From assembly GCA_000935965.1 (NCBI GenBank), contig LN483074.1:597171-661170 (forward strand): a stretch of 64,000 bases of DNA, given 5' to 3'. Below are positions 59,961-64,000 of this stretch, in pieces. The position numbers and the translations under genes are program-made. The stretch comes from Metalysinibacillus saudimassiliensis. Its GTDB lineage: Bacteria > Bacillota > Bacilli > Bacillales_A > Planococcaceae. The notes under the pieces were generated by a model, which saw only the letters and a list, made by a program, of their open reading frames with translations, did no database searches and was not told where the DNA came from. Numbering within the stretch: the first letter of the stretch is position 1; every line of letters starts with the position of its first letter.

Positions 59961-59989
59961 TTTACAAACAAACCAAACATTGATAATAT
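59961..59989 (+). promoter_or_regulatory. Predicted promoter of rpsP-khpA
   Basis: TTTACA (59961-59966), 17-base spacer, TAATAT (59984-59989), 38 bases before rpsP. Confidence 0.6.
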
Positions 59990-60027
59990 ACTATCTTGTG
60001 TGAAACTTATTCGGAGGTGCAAAGAAA

Positions 60028-60300
60028 ATGGCAGTTAAAATTCGTTTAAAACGTATGGGAGCTAAAAAATCTCCTTTCTATCGTATCGTAGTAGCAGACG
60101 CTCGCGCGCCACGCGACGGTCGTCAAATCGAAACAGTAGGTACTTACAACCCACTTACTCAACCAGCTACACTTAAAATCGATGAAGAGAAAGCTCTTAA
60201 ATGGTTAGCTAACGGTGCAAAACCATCTGATACAGTTCGTAACCTGTTCTCAGATGAAGGCATCATGGAAAAATTCCATAACCAAAAATTCAGCAAATAA
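60028..60300 (+). CDS. rpsP: 30S ribosomal protein S16
   Basis: Ribosomal protein of 90 residues; [20 protein letters not shown], the [12 protein letters not shown] segment and the [11 protein letters not shown] end identify S16. CGGAGGTG precedes the ATG. It opens the ribosome-maturation cluster rpsP-khpA-rimM-trmD-rplS. Confidence 0.97.
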   Translation: MAVKIRLKRMGAKKSPFYRIVVADARAPRDGRQIETVGTYNPLTQPATLKIDEEKALKWLANGAKPSDTVRNLFSDEGIMEKFHNQKFSK

Positions 60301-60315
60301 TCGGAGGTGACGTCT

Positions 60316-60546
60316 TTGAAGCAGCTGATTGAAACAATCGTTTTACCGTTAGTCGATTTCCCTGAGCAAGTACGCATTACTGCGGACGAATCAGATAATC
60401 GGGTTGTTTATAAACTTTTTGTTCATCCAGAGGATCGAGGGAAAGTCATAGGCAAGCAGGGGCGCGTTGCAAAGGCAATTCGTACAATTGTTTATTCAGC
60501 AGCAGGCAGTCACCATAAGAAGACTTACGTCGACATAGTGGATTAG
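60316..60546 (+). CDS. khpA: KH-domain RNA-binding protein KhpA (YlqC)
   Basis: Small global RNA-binding protein, usually acting with KhpB, linked to cell elongation and division in Gram-positive bacteria. The start is TTG 60316 behind CGGAGGTGA, giving 76 residues starting MKQLIETIVLP; GTG 60307 lies in the ribosome site. The KH GxxG loop is in GKVIGKQGRVAKAIRTIVY. A terminator-like hairpin follows directly, where B. subtilis carries ylqD. Confidence 0.93.
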   Translation: MKQLIETIVLPLVDFPEQVRITADESDNRVVYKLFVHPEDRGKVIGKQGRVAKAIRTIVYSAAGSHHKKTYVDIVD

Positions 60547-60582
60547 AAAAGGGAGGAGCTTGCAAAAGTTCCTCTCTTTTTA
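60547..60582 (+). terminator. Hairpin terminator between khpA and rimM
   Basis: AAAAGGGAGGAGCTT with AAGTTCCTCTCTTTT (G-U pairs, loop GCAA) then TATTT. It starts right after the khpA stop. The rimM ribosome site AAGAGGTGA follows. Confidence 0.8.
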
Positions 60583-60603
60583 TTTATAAAAAGAGGTGAA
60601 TAT

Positions 60604-61119
60604 ATGGAATGGTTTAATGTAGGGCGCATTGTAAATACACATGGTGTGCGCGGTGAGGTTCGTATTTTATCAACAACAGATTTTGAAGATGAGCGTTTTT
60701 ATGTAGGTAATCGTTTAGGTGCATTTAAAAAGGGCGATAAAAAACCAACGTGGGTAACGATTGCATCGGTACGTCGGCACAAAAACTTTATTTTATTAAC
60801 ATTTGAAGGCATGCACAATATGAATGATGTCGTGCCATTTAAAGAAGGTCTATTAAAAATTACAAAAGACCAAATGGAAGAAGACGTGTTAGAAGAAAAC
60901 GAATTTTACTTCCATGAAATCATCGGATGTACCGTTGTTGCAGAAGACGGCGAAGTAATCGGTGAAGTTAAAGATATTTTGCAAACAGGTGCGAATGATG
61001 TTTGGGTAGTTAAGGGCGCTAAAAAAGAGCATTACATCCCATATATTGAGGACATCGTACAAGATATTAATATTGAGGATAAAAAAATTACAATTCATGT
61101 AATGGAAGGACTTTTATAA
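60604..61119 (+). CDS. rimM: Ribosome maturation factor RimM
   Basis: Helps assemble the 30S head with S19. It has 171 residues: the N-terminal [17 protein letters not shown] motif and a C-terminal PRC-barrel with [25 protein letters not shown] precedes ATG 60604. It is joined end to start to trmD with no gap, the usual rimM-trmD pair. Confidence 0.96.
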   Translation: MEWFNVGRIVNTHGVRGEVRILSTTDFEDERFYVGNRLGAFKKGDKKPTWVTIASVRRHKNFILLTFEGMHNMNDVVPFKEGLLKITKDQMEEDVLEENEFYFHEIIGCTVVAEDGEVIGEVKDILQTGANDVWVVKGAKKEHYIPYIEDIVQDINIEDKKITIHVMEGLL

Positions 61120-61842
61120 ATGAATATTCATGTGCTTAGCTTGTTTCCAGATATGTTTACGGGTGTGTTTGGTTCTTCGATTTTAAAAAAAGCGCAGGAA
61201 AAAGGTGCTGTAACATTAGATGTCACAGATATTCGTGAGTTTGCATATGACAAGCATCGTCAGGTAGATGATTACCCTTATGGTGGTAGTGCAGGTATGG
61301 TATTAAAGCCTGAGCCAATGTTTGAGGCGGTAGAGAAGCTCTCAGAGGGACGTAAGCCACGCGTTGTGTTGCTATGCCCACAAGGAGAGCGCTACACGCA
61401 AAAGAAGGCTGAGGAGTTTGCACAAGAAGAAGAATTGATTTTACTATGCGGGCATTATGAAGGTTATGATGAGCGTATCCGTGAATATTTAGTTACGGAC
61501 GAAATTTCAATTGGCGATTATGTGCTAACGGGCGGCGAAATTGGCGCTATGACAATTGTTGATAGTGTCGTACGTTTGCTACCAGGTGTGTTAGGACAGG
61601 AGGCGTCTCATGTCAATGATTCGTTCTCTACTGGGTTGCTTGAGCACCCTCACTATACGCGTCCTGCAGACTTTCGTGGCATGAAGGTGCCTGACATTTT
61701 ATTATCAGGTCACCATGCAAATATTGAGAAATGGCGCGAACAGCAATCGCTAAAACGTACGTTTTTACGCCGTCCTGATTTACTAGAAAACTATCCACTT
61801 ACAGCAGAACAACGCGCTTACTTAGCAACATTAAAAAAATAA
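61120..61842 (+). CDS. trmD: tRNA (guanine-37-N1)-methyltransferase TrmD
   Basis: Methylates G37 of tRNAs to prevent frameshifting; essential. The 240-residue protein has the SPOUT-knot SAM site: [13 protein letters not shown] near 110 and [15 protein letters not shown] near 130, with [12 protein letters not shown] near 50. The ATG immediately follows the rimM stop, with a GGAAGGAC ribosome site inside rimM. Confidence 0.97.
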   Translation: MNIHVLSLFPDMFTGVFGSSILKKAQEKGAVTLDVTDIREFAYDKHRQVDDYPYGGSAGMVLKPEPMFEAVEKLSEGRKPRVVLLCPQGERYTQKKAEEFAQEEELILLCGHYEGYDERIREYLVTDEISIGDYVLTGGEIGAMTIVDSVVRLLPGVLGQEASHVNDSFSTGLLEHPHYTRPADFRGMKVPDILLSGHHANIEKWREQQSLKRTFLRRPDLLENYPLTAEQRAYLATLKK

Positions 61843-61850
61843 CATTGCAC

Positions 61851-61879
61851 TTGTTAAGCTGACAAATTTGTGGTATTAT
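61851..61879 (+). promoter_or_regulatory. Predicted promoter of rplS
   Basis: TTGTTA (61851-61856), 17-base spacer, TATTAT (61874-61879) preceded by TGG (extended -10). Transcription would start near 61886, leaving a leader of about 85 bases. Confidence 0.7.
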
Positions 61880-61884
61880 TCATT

Positions 61885-61965
61885 TTGTACTTCTTTGTAG
61901 AAGTGCCGGATTACGATGTTCCGCTGCAATTCAGTATTGTAAGAGCGTCTGTTATAAGGAGAGAA
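61885..61965 (+). ncRNA. Putative L19 ribosomal-protein leader (autoregulatory 5' UTR of rplS)
   Basis: The leader contains a hairpin ACTTCT-TTGT-AGAAGT (61889-61904), then CGGA...TCCG around GATGTTCCGCTGC, and ends in CTGTTATAAGGAG at the rplS ribosome site. The order and the GATGTTCCGCTGC core resemble the Firmicutes L19 leader as I remember it. Such leaders let free L19 lower its own expression. A covariance-model search would decide. Confidence 0.55.
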
Positions 61966-61969
61966 AATA

Positions 61970-62314
61970 ATGACAAACATTATTACAGAAATCACTAAAG
62001 AACAACTTCGCACAGACCTACCTACTTTCCGTGCTGGTGACACAGTCAAAGTACACGTTAAAGTAGTAGAGGGTACTCGTGAACGTATCCAAATGTACGA
62101 AGGTGTTGTAATCAAACGTCGCGGTGGCGGAATTAGCGAAACTTTCACAGTTCGTAAAATTTCTTACGGTGTAGGTGTTGAACGTACATTCCCTGTACAC
62201 ACACCAAAAATCGCTCAATTAGAAGTTACTCGTCGCGGTAAAGTACGTCGCGCTAAACTTTACTACCTACGTAAATTACGTGGTAAAGCAGCACGTATTA
62301 AAGAAATTCGATAA
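61970..62314 (+). CDS. rplS: 50S ribosomal protein L19
   Basis: Ribosomal protein of 114 residues at the 30S-50S interface. [40 protein letters not shown] and the basic [17 protein letters not shown] end are typical. AAGGAGAG precedes the ATG. It has its own promoter and leader, and a strong terminator. Confidence 0.97.
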   Translation: MTNIITEITKEQLRTDLPTFRAGDTVKVHVKVVEGTRERIQMYEGVVIKRRGGGISETFTVRKISYGVGVERTFPVHTPKIAQLEVTRRGKVRRAKLYYLRKLRGKAARIKEIR

Positions 62315-62323
62315 TCAACACGA

Positions 62324-62357
62324 AAAAGGAGTTCGCGTGCGAACTCCTTTTCTTTTT
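62324..62357 (+). terminator. Terminator of rplS
   Basis: Perfect 12-bp stem AAAAGGAGTTCG / CGAACTCCTTTT, loop CGTG, then CTTTTT. Confidence 0.93.
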
Positions 62358-62359
62358 GC

Positions 62360-62389
62360 TTGTCATAGATATTATAATTCTACTACAAT
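62360..62389 (+). promoter_or_regulatory. Predicted promoter of lepB
   Basis: TTGTCA (62360-62365), 18-base spacer, TACAAT (62384-62389), 25 bases before the start codon. Confidence 0.65.
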
Positions 62390-62414
62390 GTAGAGTAGTA
62401 AAGGAGTGGCATAA

Positions 62415-62960
62415 ATGGCTGAAAAAGAAGTAGCCCCAAAGAATGAATTTTGGGAATGGACGAAAGCATTGCTGATTGCATTTGCAGTAGCAGCGCTTGT
62501 GAAGTATTTTTTATTCACACCGATTGTGGTGGACGGAGAGTCGATGACGCCAACATTGCAAGACCGTGACCGTATGATTGTTAATAAAATTGGTTATACT
62601 ATTGGTGGGCCAGATCGCTTTGAAATCGTAGTGTTCCATGCACCAGCTGGTAAAAACTATATTAAACGTATTATTGGTTTACCTGGTGACAAAGTGGAGT
62701 ACCGTGATGATCAGCTATACATTAATGACGAACCACTTGACGAGCCATACTTAGACGAAAAAAAAGCTATGCTACTCGATGGTACATTAACTGAGGACTT
62801 TATTATTGAGCGTGTGCCAGATGATCAAATTTTTGTAATGGGTGATAACCGCCGAGGTAGTACGGATAGCCGCCATATCGGGCCCGTAGCTAACGAAAAA
62901 GTAATCGGTCAAACAAGCATCGTCTTTTGGCCATTTAAACAAATTGGTAAGGTAAAATAA
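62415..62960 (+). CDS. lepB: Signal peptidase I
   Basis: Membrane-bound protease that removes signal peptides from secreted proteins. The 181-residue protein has one N-terminal membrane anchor (about 18-34), catalytic Ser43 in DGESMTP, Lys84 in NYIKRIIGLPGD (Ser/Lys dyad) and the GDNRRGSTDSR box near 143. This is the bacterial P-type enzyme, not the SipW type. Many relatives carry several sip genes. AAAGGAG precedes the ATG. Confidence 0.95.
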   Translation: MAEKEVAPKNEFWEWTKALLIAFAVAALVKYFLFTPIVVDGESMTPTLQDRDRMIVNKIGYTIGGPDRFEIVVFHAPAGKNYIKRIIGLPGDKVEYRDDQLYINDEPLDEPYLDEKKAMLLDGTLTEDFIIERVPDDQIFVMGDNRRGSTDSRHIGPVANEKVIGQTSIVFWPFKQIGKVK

Positions 62961-62965
62961 AAACG

Positions 62966-62989
62966 GGAAGCGTGTAGCTTCCTTTTTTT
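62966..62989 (+). terminator. Hairpin terminator after lepB
   Basis: GGAAGC / GCTTCC with loop GTGTA and seven T residues. Short but typical; rbgA begins 22 bases later and may depend partly on read-through. Confidence 0.8.
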
Positions 62990-63011
62990 ATGAGAAAGGA
63001 TAGAAGAACAG

Positions 63012-63872
63012 ATGACAATACAATGGTTTCCAGGGCATATGGCGAAAGCCCGTCGCCAAGTAACAGAAAAATTAAAATTAGTTGATATTATGTTTGAGCT
63101 TGTAGACGCGCGTTTACCGCTTTCTTCACGTAATCCGATGCTAGATAGCATTATTCATCAAAAGCCACGTCTCATCATTTTAAACAAGGCTGACATGGCA
63201 GATGAGCATGAGACACAAAAGTGGGTCGCTCATTTTGAAAGCACAGGTCAACGAGCAGTAGCTATTAATTCATTAGAGGGCAAAGGGCTACAAAAAGTAA
63301 CGAAGGCAGCGCAAGAAATTCTAGCTGAAAAATTTGAGCGTATGCATCAAAAGGGTATGAAGCCACGTGCTATCCGTGCGATGATTGTTGGGATTCCGAA
63401 CGTTGGTAAATCGACTTTAATTAACCGCTTAGCGAAAAAGAATTTAGCGAAGACAGGTAATATGCCAGGTGTTACAAAAGCACAGCAATGGATTAAAGTA
63501 GGCAAAGATATTGAGTTACTGGATACACCAGGGATTTTATGGCCAAAGTTTGAGGACCAAGAAATTGGCTACAAGTTGGCACTTACAGGAGCAATTAAGG
63601 ATACGGTAACTAATTTAGAAGACGTTGCGGTATATGGGCTTAAATTTTTAGCGGAGCGCTATCCAACTCGTTTACAAGATCGTTACGGCTTTAATGTACT
63701 GCATGAAGATTTAGTCGATACATTTGACCACATCGGCAAGTTACGCCGCGTATTTGGACAAGGTGGCGAGATTGACTATGACCAAGTTGCGGAGATTGTT
63801 GTTCGTGATATACGTGGTTTAAATTTTGGTCGTTTAACATTTGATTTTGTTGACGAAATGATCCAAGAATAA
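63012..63872 (+). CDS. rbgA: Ribosome biogenesis GTPase RbgA (YlqF)
   Basis: GTPase needed for late 50S assembly (incorporation of L16 and neighbours). The 286-residue protein begins [14 protein letters not shown] and has circularly permuted G motifs: G4 LNKADMAD near 57 comes before G1 [14 protein letters not shown] near 127 and G3 [10 protein letters not shown] near 175. AGAAAGGA lies upstream of ATG 63012. In B. subtilis rnhB follows; here the window ends first. Confidence 0.96.
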   Translation: MTIQWFPGHMAKARRQVTEKLKLVDIMFELVDARLPLSSRNPMLDSIIHQKPRLIILNKADMADEHETQKWVAHFESTGQRAVAINSLEGKGLQKVTKAAQEILAEKFERMHQKGMKPRAIRAMIVGIPNVGKSTLINRLAKKNLAKTGNMPGVTKAQQWIKVGKDIELLDTPGILWPKFEDQEIGYKLALTGAIKDTVTNLEDVAVYGLKFLAERYPTRLQDRYGFNVLHEDLVDTFDHIGKLRRVFGQGGEIDYDQVAEIVVRDIRGLNFGRLTFDFVDEMIQE

Positions 63873-63877
63873 CAAAA

Positions 63878-63895
63878 AGAGGCTGGGACAAAACC
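63878..63895 (+). repeat. Start of a probable dispersed intergenic repeat (AGAGGCTGGGACAAAACC)
   Basis: Six bases after rbgA lies AGAGGCTGGGACAAAACC, a phrase that I recall recurring between genes in many low-GC Gram-positive genomes, usually next to a strong hairpin. Only one copy is visible here and the region runs off the window end, so the repeat nature is inferred from memory. Confidence 0.45.
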
Positions 63896-63907
63896 CTAGT
63901 CAATAAG

Positions 63908-63950
63908 AAAAGACATTCACGATTTTATTCAAATCGTGAATGTCTTTTTT
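63908..63950. terminator. Strong bidirectional terminator after rbgA
   Basis: Perfect 18-bp stem, AAAAGACATTCACGATTT with AAATCGTGAATGTCTTTT, loop TATTC, followed by TT. It is flanked by A and T runs on the two sides. The remaining 50 bases (63951-64000) show no gene that can be judged. Confidence 0.92.
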
Positions 63951-64000
63951 ATCTGCTTGTCAGCCGTTGTTCATCGTTTCGGACGACGCTTTTCGCTGTC

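Noticed and set aside
59934..59965. Hairpin AGTGT/ACACT after ffh as terminator
   Set aside because: Only five base pairs with an 11-base A-rich loop and no proper T-run; too weak to call.

Overview
The window is a stretch of chromosome from a low-GC Gram-positive bacterium of the order Bacillales, most like the Planococcaceae/Caryophanaceae branch (Lysinibacillus, Solibacillus, Kurthia, Caryophanon). The evidence is gene order almost identical to the Bacillus subtilis pyr-to-rbgA chromosomal segment, strong AGGAGG ribosome sites, TTA/GTA-rich codon use and Bacillus-type protein sequences. The genus cannot be fixed from this sequence alone. spoVM and remA are missing from their usual places, which would suit a non-sporulating member, but this is inference. 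No tRNA, rRNA, CRISPR array, transposase, prophage gene or toxin-antitoxin pair was found.

Layout. (1) 1-11356 is the pyrimidine operon pyrR-pyrP-pyrB-pyrC-carA-carB-pyrK-pyrD-pyrF-pyrE. It encodes UMP synthesis plus uracil uptake, with one PyrR attenuator between pyrP and pyrB. (2) 11357-23418 holds two complete oligopeptide ABC importers in tandem. The first has the Lactococcus-like order DFBCA and the second the Bacillus-like order ABCDF. (3) 23446-25095 is rqcH (ribosome quality control) on the minus strand. (4) 25239-39237 is the conserved run yicC-gmk-rpoZ-coaBC-priA-def-fmt-rsmB-rlmN-prpC-prkC-rsgA-rpe-thiN, covering nucleotide and CoA metabolism, replication restart, N-formyl-Met handling, rRNA modification, Ser/Thr kinase signalling and 30S maturation. 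(5) 39241-42154 adds an MFS transporter and an AbgT-family transporter.

(6) 42245-48791 holds rpmB (minus), an Asp23-family gene, fakA, a small minus-strand DUF5713-like gene, the two-subunit serine dehydratase and recG. (7) 48800-52413 is the FapR-controlled lipid operon fapR-plsX-fabD-fabG-acpP with a clear FapR operator on its promoter. (8) 52574-59933 is rnc-smc-ftsY and ylxM-ffh (RNA processing, chromosome condensation, SRP targeting). (9) 60028-63872 is the ribosome cluster rpsP-khpA-rimM-trmD-rplS, then signal peptidase I and rbgA. The window ends in a strong terminator beside what looks like a dispersed intergenic repeat.

Most of the window is conserved housekeeping DNA and I found no convincing undescribed multi-gene system. 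The points most worth a second look are a CoaBC protein whose CoaB half has decayed to about 105 residues without its catalytic motifs, the paired Opp systems and the operator-like dyads upstream of the first one, the loss of remA, spoVM and ylqD from conserved positions, and the loss of the pyrR-pyrP attenuator. Promoters, terminators and start choices were judged by eye.
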